DNA of 64,000 bases from Paraburkholderia phenazinium (GTDB lineage Bacteria; Pseudomonadota; Gammaproteobacteria; Burkholderiales; Burkholderiaceae), in the NCBI RefSeq assembly GCF_900141745.1, contig NZ_FSRM01000002.1, forward strand, positions 3,410,001 to 3,474,000. The letters are read 5' to 3'. The notes below the pieces were generated by a model. It had not been told where the DNA came from. It worked only from the letters and a program-made list of their open reading frames with translations, and ran no database searches. Position numbers and translations under genes: made by a program. Position 1 is the stretch's first letter, and every line of letters starts with the position of its first letter. This document shows positions 27,980 through 37,990 of this stretch, piece by piece.

Positions 27980-29185
27980 ATGAAACGAATCCTGTTCTGC
28001 GTAGTGCCCGAGAAGGGACACGTCAACCCTTGCATCGGCCCTGCACAGCATCTGCAGGCGGCGGACTGCGAAGTTGCCTTCTATGCGCCCGCCGACATCA
28101 GCGCGCAACTCGAAGGAGCCGGTGACTTTACTTTTCTCGGACCACGCGAAACGCCCGAGCGCCACGATCTGTCGCGCGGCGCGAGTTTTGCCGCGAACAT
28201 TCGCGATGCCGCCTGGCTGCGGCGCTGGATTCACTCGCTGCTGATCGAATACACGCCCGCACAGGTGGACGGCATCCGCGCGATCTTGCGGCAGTGGCGG
28301 CCCGACGTAGTGGTGATCGATCCGCTGCTCTACGCATCGGCTATCGCGGCGGAACTGGAGGAACTGCCGTGGGTAGCGATGTCGAACTCGCTGAATCCGG
28401 TACTGCCGGATACGCTCGACTCGGAACTGCTAGCCACGGTGCGATGGCTCGCGCCGGAACGCGATCGTCTGTTCGCACGTTATGGCATCGAGGCGCACTT
28501 TCGCGGCTGCGATATCCTCTCGCCGCATCTGACGCTGGCCTTCACCACCGAGAACCTCGTCGGCGCAGCACCGCAAGGCGTCGAACTGGTCGGCCCCGCG
28601 TTGCCGGCCGGCGCGCGCGGTGACGAGCCGCCTTTTCCGTGGGAACGCATCGACGCCGCACGTCCGCTCGTCTATATGTCGCTCGGCAGCCAGTTGTATT
28701 ACCAACCGGAGCTATTTGCCAAAGTCATCCAGGCGACGCGTGCCACCTCCGCGCAACTGGTGCTCTCCGTGGGCGAACTGGTCGATACGGACCTGCCGCC
28801 GGTGGCGGACGAGCGTGTTATCGCCGTGCGCTACGCGCCGCAACTGGCGCTGCTGCGGCGGACGCATGCGTTTATCAACCACGGCGGTGCCAACTCGGTG
28901 ATGGAAGCGCTGGCGTGCGGCGTTCCCATGCTGCTGTCACCGTTTTGCAACGACCAGTTTCATTCCGCGTGGTTCGTCGAACGTGCGGGTGCAGGGTGCC
29001 GTCTGGATCTGGAACAGGCAAGCGTGCAAGAGATCGCCGATGCCATCAACGATCTGCTGCGCCCAGGTCCGCTGCGCGAGCGCGCGGCGCAGATCGGCGC
29101 AAGCTACCGGCGCGACGGATCGGCCGAAGCTGCGCGTCTGATCATCGAACTCGCTTCAGGAAGCCACCCGGCGACAGCGTCATGA
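27980..29185 (+). CDS. GT1-family glycosyltransferase (GT-B fold)
   Basis: This 401-residue protein has an acceptor half starting ILFCVVPEKGHVNPC and a donor half with YMSLGSQ. The GT1 signature FINHGGANSVMEALACGVPMLL lies at about 297-318, followed by NDQFHSAWFVERAGAG. This class transfers sugar from an NDP-sugar to small lipophilic or natural-product acceptors (macrolide-type). Its last 44 bases overlap the tail of the convergent CmcI-like gene. Confidence 0.87.
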   Translation: MKRILFCVVPEKGHVNPCIGPAQHLQAADCEVAFYAPADISAQLEGAGDFTFLGPRETPERHDLSRGASFAANIRDAAWLRRWIHSLLIEYTPAQVDGIRAILRQWRPDVVVIDPLLYASAIAAELEELPWVAMSNSLNPVLPDTLDSELLATVRWLAPERDRLFARYGIEAHFRGCDILSPHLTLAFTTENLVGAAPQGVELVGPALPAGARGDEPPFPWERIDAARPLVYMSLGSQLYYQPELFAKVIQATRATSAQLVLSVGELVDTDLPPVADERVIAVRYAPQLALLRRTHAFINHGGANSVMEALACGVPMLLSPFCNDQFHSAWFVERAGAGCRLDLEQASVQEIADAINDLLRPGPLRERAAQIGASYRRDGSAEAARLIIELASGSHPATAS

Positions 29186-29831
29186 GCACGCGGTCCTCGA
29201 TATCGCCATCCACTTCGAAGCGATCGTCGCGGGCGAGAAAGGTCTGCACGGCGGTCGCAGGATTGTTGCCTCTGCCGTACGGCTTGCCGTGAAACATCCG
29301 CTCCGGCAGATACTCCATGATGGTGTCCATGACGATCACATAGTTGCCTGGCGTCGCGAGTCCCGCGTAGCATTCCAGCTCGCGCAGCACGTGCTCGTGC
29401 GTATGCGTAAGGTCGAGGATCACCATCACGGAAGAACAGCCATCGATCTGTTCGCGGACCGACGCCAGCGTCGCGGCCGAGCAGGATTCGCCTTCGATCA
29501 GCACCATGCGATGCGCAAGCCGGTTCGATTGCAGACGCGTCTTGACCTCCTCGCGCAGACGCGGCTCGATGGCGACGACGCGGCCGTGACTGGCCGTGAG
29601 TTCCAGCATCGACGCAGAGAACACAACGCCGCCGCCCGCCGCGACGCCCGTCTGCACGATGCAGTCGGGACGGTGGCTCCAGATCAGCTCCTGAATCGCG
29701 AGCATGTCGCCCGGCAGATGAAAGAAGCGCTCGCCCAGCCAGCGCGTATGAAACAGGTGGTCGAATTCGGCTGCACGCGTCAGCCATTCGATATTGATGT
29801 CCCGCATGCGGGACGAAATTCGCTCGGACAT
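29142..29831 (-). CDS. CmcI-like (cephalosporin hydroxylase family) SAM methyltransferase
   Basis: Taken from the ATG at 29831 this is a 229-residue protein. It carries WLGERFFHLPGDMLAIQELIW, then the SAM loop VQTGVAAGGGVVFSASML, IEGESCS and VMVILDLTHTHEHVLREL, all characteristic of the CmcI/rhamnosyl O-methyltransferase family. An upstream extension to 29894 is unlikely because it would run deep into the divergent kinase gene. A later ATG at 29807 is possible. Its start overlaps the start of the plus-strand kinase at 29830, and its end overlaps the glycosyltransferase. Confidence 0.78.
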   Translation of the reverse strand: MSERISSRMRDINIEWLTRAAEFDHLFHTRWLGERFFHLPGDMLAIQELIWSHRPDCIVQTGVAAGGGVVFSASMLELTASHGRVVAIEPRLREEVKTRLQSNRLAHRMVLIEGESCSAATLASVREQIDGCSSVMVILDLTHTHEHVLRELECYAGLATPGNYVIVMDTIMEYLPERMFHGKPYGRGNNPATAVQTFLARDDRFEVDGDIEDRVLMTLSPGGFLKRVR

Positions 29832-30813
29832 GATCGATGCAATGATGAGTGACGTGGAAAGAGTCGAACAGTTGCTGATGAAGCACTGGGACATCCGGCC
29901 GACGCGGATTCAGGCGCTATCGACTGGTCATACTAACAAAACGTATCGCGTCGACCACGGCTCGCGTGCTTCGGTGCTGCGCGCCTCGTGGCGCGGCAAG
30001 TCTGTTGAGCAGGTCCGGCGCGAAGCATCGATGCTGGACCACCTCGGCCCGGCGCGTGAACTTCCCACGCTACCCCGATTTCAATCGACCGTGAACGCTC
30101 AACCGTACGCGCAAGACGAGGACGGAAGCTGGCTGCATCTGTTCGATCACATCGAGGGCACGCCTGGGCTGCCCGACGCAGCGGAGCCAGCTACCGTCGA
30201 CGCAATGCGTACGCTCGCGCGTCTGCATGCGGCGATGGCAACCCTGCCCGCGAATGCGCACAGTCCGCTCGCGTGGCTAAACGAGCGCTACGCGCGGGTT
30301 GCGGCGCGGCCGGCATCGCCGTTGCCAGCGGCTCTTCTGGAGGACTACGATCTGCTGCTCCAGCGCATCGGCACGCATTTCGCGGCAGCGGAGACGTGGA
30401 TTAGCGGACCGACGCATTGGCTGCACAGCGACTATCACGCGGGCAACCTGCTGTTCGCCGATGGCGCAGTGACGGGCGTACTGGATTTCGATGACGTCGG
30501 GCAAGGCGCGCAATGGCTGGAAATGTCCTTCGCGCTGTTCGCGCTCGCGCGTGACGCAAGCAATGAAGACCGCTTCACTTTCGACGTGGGACTTTGGGAC
30601 CTGGGTCTGCATGTCTACACCGGAATGCAGCCCGAGCGCGACGCACCGGGCCTCATGCAGCTGAGACGCGACGCGCTTATGGACCTGTTCTGTGCGGATC
30701 AGGTGCTGATCCACCTGGAAGCCGCTCAGCGCGGCCTGTGGATGCCGGGTCCCGGCATGGGCTTCCTCGCCTGCTGGCGGCAGTTACTGGCCAGCACCCC
30801 GCCCATTCGCTAG
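29830..30813 (+). CDS. APH/homoserine-kinase-fold phosphotransferase 2
   Basis: Taken from ATG 29830 this is 327 residues (starts at 29842 or 29845 are also possible). The catalytic loop is HSDYHAGN, the metal Asp lies in VLDFDDVGQG, and an N-lobe stretch STGHTNKTYRV resembles the nucleotide-binding loop of homoserine-kinase-like enzymes. It is only distantly similar to the first APH-like protein of the cluster, so the two are probably not recent duplicates. The C-terminus overlaps the deacetylase gene by 30 bases. Confidence 0.78.
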   Translation: MIDAMMSDVERVEQLLMKHWDIRPTRIQALSTGHTNKTYRVDHGSRASVLRASWRGKSVEQVRREASMLDHLGPARELPTLPRFQSTVNAQPYAQDEDGSWLHLFDHIEGTPGLPDAAEPATVDAMRTLARLHAAMATLPANAHSPLAWLNERYARVAARPASPLPAALLEDYDLLLQRIGTHFAAAETWISGPTHWLHSDYHAGNLLFADGAVTGVLDFDDVGQGAQWLEMSFALFALARDASNEDRFTFDVGLWDLGLHVYTGMQPERDAPGLMQLRRDALMDLFCADQVLIHLEAAQRGLWMPGPGMGFLACWRQLLASTPPIR

Positions 30814-31407
30814 CTGACCGGCCCGCCAGTCCGGATCGCTGAGCAGCAATCGCACTGCCTCGACGGTCGCGGGCCGCGCTTCGGCTAATCGCGAGCCGTC
30901 GTGCATGCAGAACAGGACGTCCTGTCCTCGCGCTCTGCTCTCCGCGATATGCCAGCGCATGGCGTCCACGAGCGCATGTGGCGACGGTGCCGGTCGCTGC
31001 CAATCGTCCAGAATAGCCGTCCATCCCGTATGGCTGCGCTTCAGGCGCGCGAGAACGTCAGCGCGAACATCCTCTGGTTCGAGACCGTATGGAAGCCGCA
31101 ACGGGATCGAAGCCGGCTCCGGCACGGCAGCGAGCCGATAAGCCTCGCGTATCAGCGCATCGGTCTGTTCGATCTCATCAGTCAACGCTGCGTCCGACAG
31201 CACACCCGGCCGGGCATGCGTGTACGTGTGATTGCCCAGCACGTGTCCTTCACGGACCGCTCGGGCTGCAACGTCCATCGCTCGCGCCAGGTTGCTTCCG
31301 AGCACAAAGAACAGCGCCTGACACGAACTCGCGCGCAATACGTCCAGCAGCGCATGCGTCGACGGCCCAGGCCCGTCGTCAAAACTCAATGGCGTCGATA
31401 TGGACAT
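30784..31407 (-). CDS. NodB-type polysaccharide/amino-sugar deacetylase
   Basis: This 207-residue protein starts at ATG 31407; a GTG at 31443 would extend it by 12 residues but overlap lacI by 17 bases. Motif 1 is SFDDGP (residues 8-13), motif 2 is GNHTYTH with the two metal His, and motif 3 LRLPYG is close to the RxPY consensus. There is no signal peptide, so it is cytoplasmic and may act on a soluble amino-sugar intermediate rather than peptidoglycan. It is convergent with the kinase and follows lacI on the same strand. Confidence 0.78.
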   Translation of the reverse strand: MSISTPLSFDDGPGPSTHALLDVLRASSCQALFFVLGSNLARAMDVAARAVREGHVLGNHTYTHARPGVLSDAALTDEIEQTDALIREAYRLAAVPEPASIPLRLPYGLEPEDVRADVLARLKRSHTGWTAILDDWQRPAPSPHALVDAMRWHIAESRARGQDVLFCMHDGSRLAEARPATVEAVRLLLSDPDWRAGQLANGRGAGQ

Positions 31408-31426
31408 GTTGAAATGGGTCGTAGCG

Positions 31427-32461
31427 CTACCGCTGCGCGACACGCTTTTCTGCAGGGCGCGCTGTGGAGTTGCGGAGGATCAGATCGGTCGGCAACGTGA
31501 TGCGATCCGAGGGCAATTCGATCCCGGCAATCCGGGCCAACAGGATGTTGACCGCCGATCTCCCCATCTGCTGTAGCGGCTGACGAATGGTCGTCAGCGG
31601 AGGATAAACCTGCGAGGCCATCGGCACGTCGTCGAACCCGATGATGGACACGTCGTCCGGAACACGCATTCCCAGTTCATGCGCTGCGGCAATCGCACCA
31701 AACGCGCTCAGATCATTCGCGGCGAAGATCGCAGTGGGTGGACGCTTTAACTTCAACAGATGCGATGCCGCCTTGAAACCCATCGCCTGACTAAACCGCC
31801 CAATCGCTGTCAAGCTCGCTTCAGGACGCAAGCCCTGTTGTCGCATCGCGTCATTAAAACCGCGCGCCCTGTCTTGCGCAGCGGTCAGCCGCTCGTCACC
31901 GCTGATAAAAGCAATCCGCGTATGACCAAGCTCGACCAGATGCTGCACGGCCAGGCGTGCGCCTTCATAGTTGTCCGATGCAACCGAGGGATATTGCGGG
32001 AAAACACCACGCTGATCCACCACCACGACCGGGACATCCGCCTCGTTCAACGCCTTCAGATAAGGCGCATCATCGTGGGGAAGGATAGCCACCAGTCCGT
32101 CCGAAAACTGCTGCAGCAGCGTCAACACGTTGTGATGCGTCTCGCGTTCTTCGTCGAATACGGGGTACACCAGCATCTCGTATCCCGCCTTCCGCGCTGC
32201 CCGGCCCGAACCGATGATCAACTCGCTAACGAACTGATCCTGCCGGACCGGGGTGAGCAAGCCGACAATCCGGGTACGCCCGCCTGACAATTTCTGCGCG
32301 GTCCGATTAGCGACATAACCGATCTCCGCGGCAATGCGCAGAACCTTGTCGCGTGTCTGCTCCGACACCCCATGACGGTCATTGATGGCGCGCGACGCGC
32401 TCATCTGGGAAATGCCGGCCAACTCCGCGAGCCGCGCCAACGTGGGGGTCTGTCTTGCCAT
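31427..32461 (-). CDS. LacI-family repressor of the adjacent sugar ABC operon
   Basis: This 344-residue protein has an N-terminal LacI HTH ([20 protein letters not shown]) with hinge helix [10 protein letters not shown], then a periplasmic-binding-like effector domain ending IGFDDVPMA...TTIRQP. The start is set at ATG 32461; a TTG two codons earlier is less likely. It is divergent from the ABC binding-protein gene with 226 bases between them, where an operator-like palindrome sits over the promoter. Confidence 0.9.
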   Translation of the reverse strand: MARQTPTLARLAELAGISQMSASRAINDRHGVSEQTRDKVLRIAAEIGYVANRTAQKLSGGRTRIVGLLTPVRQDQFVSELIIGSGRAARKAGYEMLVYPVFDEERETHHNVLTLLQQFSDGLVAILPHDDAPYLKALNEADVPVVVVDQRGVFPQYPSVASDNYEGARLAVQHLVELGHTRIAFISGDERLTAAQDRARGFNDAMRQQGLRPEASLTAIGRFSQAMGFKAASHLLKLKRPPTAIFAANDLSAFGAIAAAHELGMRVPDDVSIIGFDDVPMASQVYPPLTTIRQPLQQMGRSAVNILLARIAGIELPSDRITLPTDLILRNSTARPAEKRVAQR

Positions 32462-32629
32462 GAGCAAAAATCAACTTAGTAGGATTAACCAATCACCACA
32501 GCCGATTGTCGCAATGCAAGTTGCATCGGCTGGGGCACGTGGTCCGCGGCCACCGGGTCTGAAGACCCCCTACCCGGGCTCCCGGCTCGGGTAAATACGC
32601 ATTTCATCGAGGATGGCCACTCACTAGTA

Positions 32630-32658
32630 TTGTTACATAACGTTAGCGGTAACGCTAT
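32630..32658 (+). promoter_or_regulatory. promoter of the sugar ABC operon
   Basis: TTGTTA (32630-32635) and the weak -10 CGCTAT (32653-32658) are 17 bases apart. The palindrome of the putative LacI operator lies between and over the -10. Confidence 0.4.
32644..32657. promoter_or_regulatory. LacI-type operator candidate
   Basis: TAGCG-GTAA-CGCTA is a perfect 5-bp inverted repeat with a CG-centred half-site style like LacI/GalR operators. It lies about 30 bases upstream of the binding-protein start, in the lacI divergent region. Confidence 0.6.
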
Positions 32659-32687
32659 AAAACATTTTATAACTACAGTGGAAAGAT

Positions 32688-33998
32688 ATGAACGGAATCG
32701 TTTCGATCTTCAACTACCGCCGGACCCTGACCATTGCCTGTGCAGCGCTCTCCACAGGCCTCGGTGCGTTGGGACCGGTGAGCATGGCCGCTGCTCAAAC
32801 GAAAACGCTGACCGAATGGGATTCGCAAACGGTCGGCGCAGGCCCGAAGATCATCAACGATGCCGCCGCGCGGTTCGAGAAAGCCAATCCCGGCTTCAAA
32901 GTCGAGTCATCGCACGTCCTGAACGATGCGTACAAGACCAAACTGAAAATCGCGTTTGGTGCGAACCAGCCGCCCTGCGTGTTTTCGAGCTGGGGCGGTG
33001 GTCCTTTGCGCGAGTATGTGAAGTCCAGTCAGGTGGTCGATCTCACGCCTTATCTTCAGCAAAATCCCTCGTTTCAAAGCCGTTTTCTGGACACCGCGTG
33101 GCCGGCAGCCACCTTCGATAACAAGGTTTGGGCCATCCCTGCCGAGAACACGTCGGTAGCCGTCGTGTTCTATAACAAGGAGATTTTCGACAAGTACAAG
33201 CTGACGCCCCCGAAGACCTGGGACGACTTGCTCCATGTGATCAACGTACTGAAAGCGAATAACATTGCGCCCTTTGCGTTGGCCAACAAAAACAAATGGA
33301 CGGGGTCCATGTACTACATGTACCTGGTCGACCGTATAGGCGGGTCCGATGTGGTCCGCCGAGCGGTCATGCGAGCGCCAGGTGGCAGCTTCGCCGATCC
33401 CGCTTTCGTAGAGGCAGGCACGCGCGTGCAGGAACTGGTCAAGGCGGGCGCTTTCGCGCAGGGATTCAATGGGCTCGACTACGACATCGGCGCGTCAAGA
33501 CGCCTGCTCTATTCCGGGCGCGCAGCAATGGAACTCATCGGGAGTTGGGAAGCATCCACCGTGAAAGCGGAGAACCCGGCGTTCTATTCAAAGCTCGACT
33601 ACTTTCCCTTTCCTACCGTGCCCGGTGGCAAAGGCAACCCGAACGATGTGATCGGCACGGTGGGCGATAACTTCTACAGTATCTCCAAGGCCTGCCCGGA
33701 TCCGCAGGCAGCGTTCAAACTGATCGAGTCGATGACGGACGATCAATCCATGCGGGAGCGCGTGGCGGACACACGCATACCGCCGGTCAAGAACCTGGAA
33801 GTCAGCGATCCGATGCTTAAACGCTTTCTAAAGACGGTCTCCGATGCACCCGCGGTGCAACTCTGGTACGACCAGGAGTTGCCGCCGGCGCTCGGCGAAT
33901 TGCACAAAAACACGACGCAGGCGCTGTTCGGGCTGACGATGACCCCGCAGGAGGCCGCACAGCAGATGGAAGCCGAAGCGAAGAAGGACCTTAACTGA
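32688..33998 (+). CDS. sugar ABC transporter substrate-binding protein (CUT1 type)
   Basis: This 436-residue protein has a Sec signal peptide ending AAAQ (about 1-36). The mature part is a family 1 solute-binding fold: [11 protein letters not shown] early, [26 protein letters not shown], and a C-terminal [23 protein letters not shown]. It delivers an oligosaccharide or glucoside to the two permeases that follow. It is the first gene of the operon and resembles ThuE-like trehalose or glucoside binders by context, not by certain identity. Confidence 0.9.
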   Translation: MNGIVSIFNYRRTLTIACAALSTGLGALGPVSMAAAQTKTLTEWDSQTVGAGPKIINDAAARFEKANPGFKVESSHVLNDAYKTKLKIAFGANQPPCVFSSWGGGPLREYVKSSQVVDLTPYLQQNPSFQSRFLDTAWPAATFDNKVWAIPAENTSVAVVFYNKEIFDKYKLTPPKTWDDLLHVINVLKANNIAPFALANKNKWTGSMYYMYLVDRIGGSDVVRRAVMRAPGGSFADPAFVEAGTRVQELVKAGAFAQGFNGLDYDIGASRRLLYSGRAAMELIGSWEASTVKAENPAFYSKLDYFPFPTVPGGKGNPNDVIGTVGDNFYSISKACPDPQAAFKLIESMTDDQSMRERVADTRIPPVKNLEVSDPMLKRFLKTVSDAPAVQLWYDQELPPALGELHKNTTQALFGLTMTPQEAAQQMEAEAKKDLN

Positions 33999-34068
33999 CT
34001 ACCCTCAGTTTGCTTGAGCGGCGGGCGTCCGGCGACCGGCCGATTTCCTTCGACTGACGGAGAAAGAT

Positions 34069-34995
34069 GTGAGTTTCATCAAGCTTCCCATGGTGCTCAT
34101 GCCGAAGCGATCGCGCCTGGGAAGACCGTCCGCGTTAGTCTCGGCGACGTTTCTCGCGCCCGCCATCGCGTTGCTCGGCCTCTTCCTGCTGTACCCCTTG
34201 ATCTCGAGCTTCCGCTTGTCGACGCTCGACTGGAATGGACTCGGCGCCACGGAACACTTCATTGGCGCCCAGAACTGGATTCATCTCGCGCACGATCCGG
34301 CATTTTTTAAAGCAGTCCGCAACAACCTGATACTTGCAGTGTTCTCCGTGCTGATCCAGATGCCGATCGCCTTGACGCTCGCCGTCATGCTCGACAAGGC
34401 CGGCCGCGGATCACGCACCCTCAAGATCCTGTATTTCCTGCCCCTGTTGATGTCGAGTGTGGCCATCGGTGTCGTGTTCAAGAACGTGTATGACCCGAAC
34501 TTCGGTCCGCTAAATGCGGCCTTGAACGCCCTTGGGTTTGGCAATCTGGCGCAAGACTGGCTAGGCGACGGACGCTTCGCTTTAGGCGCCACGCTGGCGG
34601 TAATCTGCTGGCAGAACATCCCGTTCTACATGATTCTCTTCATGGCCGGCCTCTCTTCCCTCTCGCCGGAGTTGCGCGAAGCAGCACGCCTTGACGGAGC
34701 CTCTCCGTGGAGGATTTTTTGGCACATCGAATTACCGCATCTGCAAGGCACGTTGCGCACGGGGGTGCTGCTTGCCGTAATCGGTTCGCTGCGCTATTTC
34801 GATCTGATTTTCGTCATGACGGGCGGCGGTCCTGACGGCGCATCGGAACTCATGGCGACCTACATGTACCGCACAGTCTTCAGTTCGTTTCAGCTCGGCT
34901 ACGGCAGCACTATCGCCTCGGCGATGTTCCTGATCGTGCTCGTCGTCGCCAGCGTCACCCTGACCCTGACACGCCGCTTCGAGACGCAGATATGA
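34069..34995 (+). CDS. sugar ABC permease 1 (MalF/UgpA-like)
   Basis: This 308-residue protein has six membrane helices and the EAA loop [28 protein letters not shown]. The start is GTG at 34069 with GGAG upstream; the nearest in-frame ATGs fall inside the N-terminus. It shares ATGA with the next permease (34992-34995), so the two are coupled. Confidence 0.9.
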   Translation: MSFIKLPMVLMPKRSRLGRPSALVSATFLAPAIALLGLFLLYPLISSFRLSTLDWNGLGATEHFIGAQNWIHLAHDPAFFKAVRNNLILAVFSVLIQMPIALTLAVMLDKAGRGSRTLKILYFLPLLMSSVAIGVVFKNVYDPNFGPLNAALNALGFGNLAQDWLGDGRFALGATLAVICWQNIPFYMILFMAGLSSLSPELREAARLDGASPWRIFWHIELPHLQGTLRTGVLLAVIGSLRYFDLIFVMTGGGPDGASELMATYMYRTVFSSFQLGYGSTIASAMFLIVLVVASVTLTLTRRFETQI

Positions 34996-35867
34996 AAGCG
35001 ATCCCCAACATTCATGTTGAATCGGATACCCCATTTCGTACCCCCGGGTTTTCCGTATCGCGGGCAATGGTGCTGACGCTCGGTATCGGCTGGCTTGCGG
35101 TAACGACGCTGCCCTTTCTGTTCGTCGTGGTAACCAGCCTGAAGTCCCAGCAGGACACATATTCCGGATCGGCCTGGTCGCTCCCGTCGGCTCTTGACCT
35201 GAGTAACTATCAAGCAGTCCTGCAAGGCGGATTTTGGGTCTACCTGCGCAATAGCCTTTTCGTGGTGGGACTGTCGACTACGTTGATCCTGTTGACCGCC
35301 TCAATGGCCGCCTACGTATTCGCGCGCATGAGCTCGCGGCTCAACAGATCGATTTTCTCGATTGTCGTCGCGGGGATGATCGTGCCGCTGCACGTCACCC
35401 TGGTACCGGTCTATCTCATGACACGCACAGCGGGGCTATACGACACACCGTTCGCCTTGATCGGCCCTTATGTCGCCTCTAGCCTGCCGGTTTCGATCTT
35501 TATTCTCACGGAGTTCATGCGCCAGATTCCGCGTGAACTGGAAGAAGCCGCGCTGCTCGACGGCTGCGGACCGTTTGCCATTTTCTGGCGAATCTTCGTT
35601 CCGCTGTCGGGGCCGGGACTTGCCACGGTCGCCATCTACAACGCGATCGCGTTGTGGAATGAATTCATCTTTGCCTATGTCCTCACCTCGACGCCAGGCA
35701 ATCGCACGCTGCCGCTTGCAGTGTGGGACTTCCAGGGCCAGTACGCAGCGAATATTCCAGCCACCCTGGCGGTTGTCACGCTGACGTCCTTGCCGTTGAT
35801 CGTCGCCTACGCGTTCGGCCAGGAACGCATCATAAAAGGGATGATGGTCGGCTCCGTCAAGGGGTGA
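34992..35867 (+). CDS. sugar ABC permease 2 (MalG/UgpE-like)
   Basis: This 291-residue protein has six membrane helices and the EAA motif [23 protein letters not shown]. The C-terminus [18 protein letters not shown] is typical of this subfamily. It pairs with the first permease. No ATPase gene is in the operon, so a shared MsmK/UgpC-like ATPase elsewhere is presumably used. Confidence 0.9.
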   Translation: MKAIPNIHVESDTPFRTPGFSVSRAMVLTLGIGWLAVTTLPFLFVVVTSLKSQQDTYSGSAWSLPSALDLSNYQAVLQGGFWVYLRNSLFVVGLSTTLILLTASMAAYVFARMSSRLNRSIFSIVVAGMIVPLHVTLVPVYLMTRTAGLYDTPFALIGPYVASSLPVSIFILTEFMRQIPRELEEAALLDGCGPFAIFWRIFVPLSGPGLATVAIYNAIALWNEFIFAYVLTSTPGNRTLPLAVWDFQGQYAANIPATLAVVTLTSLPLIVAYAFGQERIIKGMMVGSVKG

Positions 35868-35935
35868 AATGCTTTAGAAATTTTTCCCATCGGCCTGCTG
35901 GTGGGCACCTGTTCATTCGTTCGAGGCAACGTCAT

Positions 35936-37063
35936 ATGACTTCAGCATCGCATCACAAGCTGCGTGTCGCGGTTGTCGGCTGCGGCTTTATCAGCGAAAT
36001 CTATCTCACCAACCTCGCGAAGTTCGCCGACGTCGAGGTCTGCGCCGTCGCGGATCTCGACACGGAACGCGCACGGGCTTCAGCTCTCCGTCACCGGGTG
36101 GAGCGTGTTCTTACCGCCGACGCGGTCTTTGAAGACTCCGGCATTGACCTGATCCTCAATCTCACGCAGCCTGCCCAGCATGCGGAGATAGCGCGGCACG
36201 CGCTGCAGTCGGGCAAGCACGTCTACAACGAAAAGCCGCTTACCCTCGACCTCGATGCGGCACGCGGACTGATCGAGACGGCCCGCTCTGCCGCGCTGCA
36301 AATCTGCTGTGCGCCGGACACAGTACTGGGCGCAGGGATCCAGACCTGCCGTCAATTGATCGATAGCGGCGCGATCGGCGAGCCGATCGCCGCGACAGCC
36401 TTCATGACCAACCATGGGCATGAAGGCTGGCACCCTGACCCGGCGTTCTACTACCAGCCAGGCGCCGGCCCGATGTTCGACATGGGGCCGTATTACCTGA
36501 GTGCGCTGGTCAATCTGATCGGGCCGATCGATTCCGTATCGGCATTTGCGCGCGCGAGCTTTCCGGAACGCATCATTGGGAGCAAGCCCAAACGCGGTCA
36601 GCGGATCGCAGTGAATACGCCAACCCACGTCGCCGGGCAGATGCAGTTCGTCAACGGTGCAATCGGAACCATTGTGACGAGCTTCGACATCTGGGGGGCA
36701 AAACTGCCCTTCATCGAAGTGCATGGAACAGAAGGCAGCCTGAGCGTGCCGGACCCCAATACGTTCGGCGGTCCAGTCAGTCTGAAGGTTCGCGACGGCG
36801 AGTGGACTGACGTGCCGCTCTCGCACCCCTATAGCACCAACACCAGAGGGCTCGGCATCGCGGAACTGGCGCATGCGCTCCAGACCGGCGAGCGTCCGCG
36901 CACGGATGGCGAGATCGGCTATCACGTGCTGGAGGTCATGCACGGCTTTCTTGCCGCGGCGACCCGGCGCCAGACCGTATCGATCGACAGCACTTTCCAG
37001 CGGCCTGCACCTATGTCGACGCAGCCTCTGGCGATGACAAACGAGGGAATCACCCATGCCTGA
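35936..37063 (+). CDS. Gfo/Idh/MocA-family oxidoreductase
   Basis: This 375-residue protein has an N-terminal Rossmann fold ([21 protein letters not shown], about 10-30) and the family motif [16 protein letters not shown] (EKP with the catalytic-region Lys). Its C-terminal domain carries [20 protein letters not shown]. The ATG at 35936 was chosen; the open frame back to 35723 overlaps the permease. It probably oxidises C3 of an imported sugar, as in ThuB-type systems, with the ThuA-like protein as partner. Confidence 0.88.
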   Translation: MTSASHHKLRVAVVGCGFISEIYLTNLAKFADVEVCAVADLDTERARASALRHRVERVLTADAVFEDSGIDLILNLTQPAQHAEIARHALQSGKHVYNEKPLTLDLDAARGLIETARSAALQICCAPDTVLGAGIQTCRQLIDSGAIGEPIAATAFMTNHGHEGWHPDPAFYYQPGAGPMFDMGPYYLSALVNLIGPIDSVSAFARASFPERIIGSKPKRGQRIAVNTPTHVAGQMQFVNGAIGTIVTSFDIWGAKLPFIEVHGTEGSLSVPDPNTFGGPVSLKVRDGEWTDVPLSHPYSTNTRGLGIAELAHALQTGERPRTDGEIGYHVLEVMHGFLAAATRRQTVSIDSTFQRPAPMSTQPLAMTNEGITHA

Positions 37064-37736
37064 AAACAACCTGACACCACGCCGCTCGGCATTGATGGTC
37101 TGGGGCGGTTGGGACGGCCACGAGCCGCGCCTGACGACCGAGCGCTTCGCAAGCCTGCTCGAGCGGCAAGGGTTCACGGTAGAGATTCACAACGATCTTG
37201 GCGTATACCTCGACCGTGACCATCTCGCTGAGCAGAATCTGATCGTCAACTGCTTCACCATGGGCCAGCTGGACAAACCTCAAACGGAGAATCTGCTCGC
37301 AGCGGTTCGTGGCGGTGTGGGTTTCGGAGGCTGGCACGGGGGCGCCGGCGACGCGTTCCGTGCGAACCCCGACTACCAGTTCATGGTGGGGGGCCAATGG
37401 GTTGCGCATCCCGGCAACATCGTGGACTACACCGTTCAGATCACGGCACCCGATGATCCCGTTATGCACGGTCTCGCCGATTTCTCGATGCACTCAGAGC
37501 AGTACTTCATGCATTTTGATCCGAGCAACGAGGTTCTTGCGACGACCTGCTTCGACGGGCCGTATGTTCGGGAACATGAGCCACAGGTAACGGGTGTCGT
37601 CATGCCGGTCGCGTGGAAACGCAAGTGGGGCAAAGGCAGGGTGTTCTATTCTTCGCTGGGGCACGTCAACGCCGATTTCGAGGTCCCGCAAGCGCGCGAA
37701 ATCATGTTGCGTGGACTGCTTTGGGCCGCGCGCTGA
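37056..37736 (+). CDS. ThuA-like domain protein
   Basis: This 226-residue protein has a class I glutamine-amidotransferase-like fold without a catalytic Cys at the expected turn. Conserved blocks are [13 protein letters not shown] near the start, [27 protein letters not shown], and the C-terminal [21 protein letters not shown]. The family (ThuA/DUF1037) works with ThuB dehydrogenases in trehalose and related disaccharide use. It overlaps the oxidoreductase by 8 bases and is the last gene of the operon. Confidence 0.87.
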   Translation: MPENNLTPRRSALMVWGGWDGHEPRLTTERFASLLERQGFTVEIHNDLGVYLDRDHLAEQNLIVNCFTMGQLDKPQTENLLAAVRGGVGFGGWHGGAGDAFRANPDYQFMVGGQWVAHPGNIVDYTVQITAPDDPVMHGLADFSMHSEQYFMHFDPSNEVLATTCFDGPYVREHEPQVTGVVMPVAWKRKWGKGRVFYSSLGHVNADFEVPQAREIMLRGLLWAAR

Positions 37737-37845
37737 ATAGGGTGACGCGGTTGCCCGGACGTGAACCAGCATTGATGAATAACAAAAAGCGCCCAGACCG
37801 TGAAGGCCTGAGCGAAGCCATCGGGAATCCGACGGCGGAGGTGTT

Positions 37846-37891
37846 CAAAACAAAACCGGCTCGCTACTGCGGTCCAACCCGCTAGCGAGCC
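37846..37891 (-). terminator. hairpin likely terminating the DUF4148 transcript
   Basis: On the minus strand GGCTCGCT and AGCGAGCC form an 8-bp stem with an 18-base loop, followed by GGTTTTGTTTTG. It may also serve as the 3' end for the ThuA operon, but the plus-strand side has only AGTTTCG. Confidence 0.55.
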
Positions 37892-37990
37892 AGTTTCGTG
37901 GATGGTGACGTGTCGCGGCGCAATGCCTTGACTGCACGGTATTCGCTATGCCGACGCGTCAAGATCCTTCAGCGTGTGTCTGGCTAGACC

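Noticed and set aside
29831..29894. Longer N-terminus for the CmcI-like methyltransferase
   Set aside because: It would overlap the divergent kinase gene for over 60 bases and adds a Ser/Ile-rich tail absent from the family.
31421..31430. GTAGCGCTAC palindrome as a LacI operator
   Set aside because: It lies at the end of the lacI coding sequence, with no promoter; a better site exists at 32644-32657.
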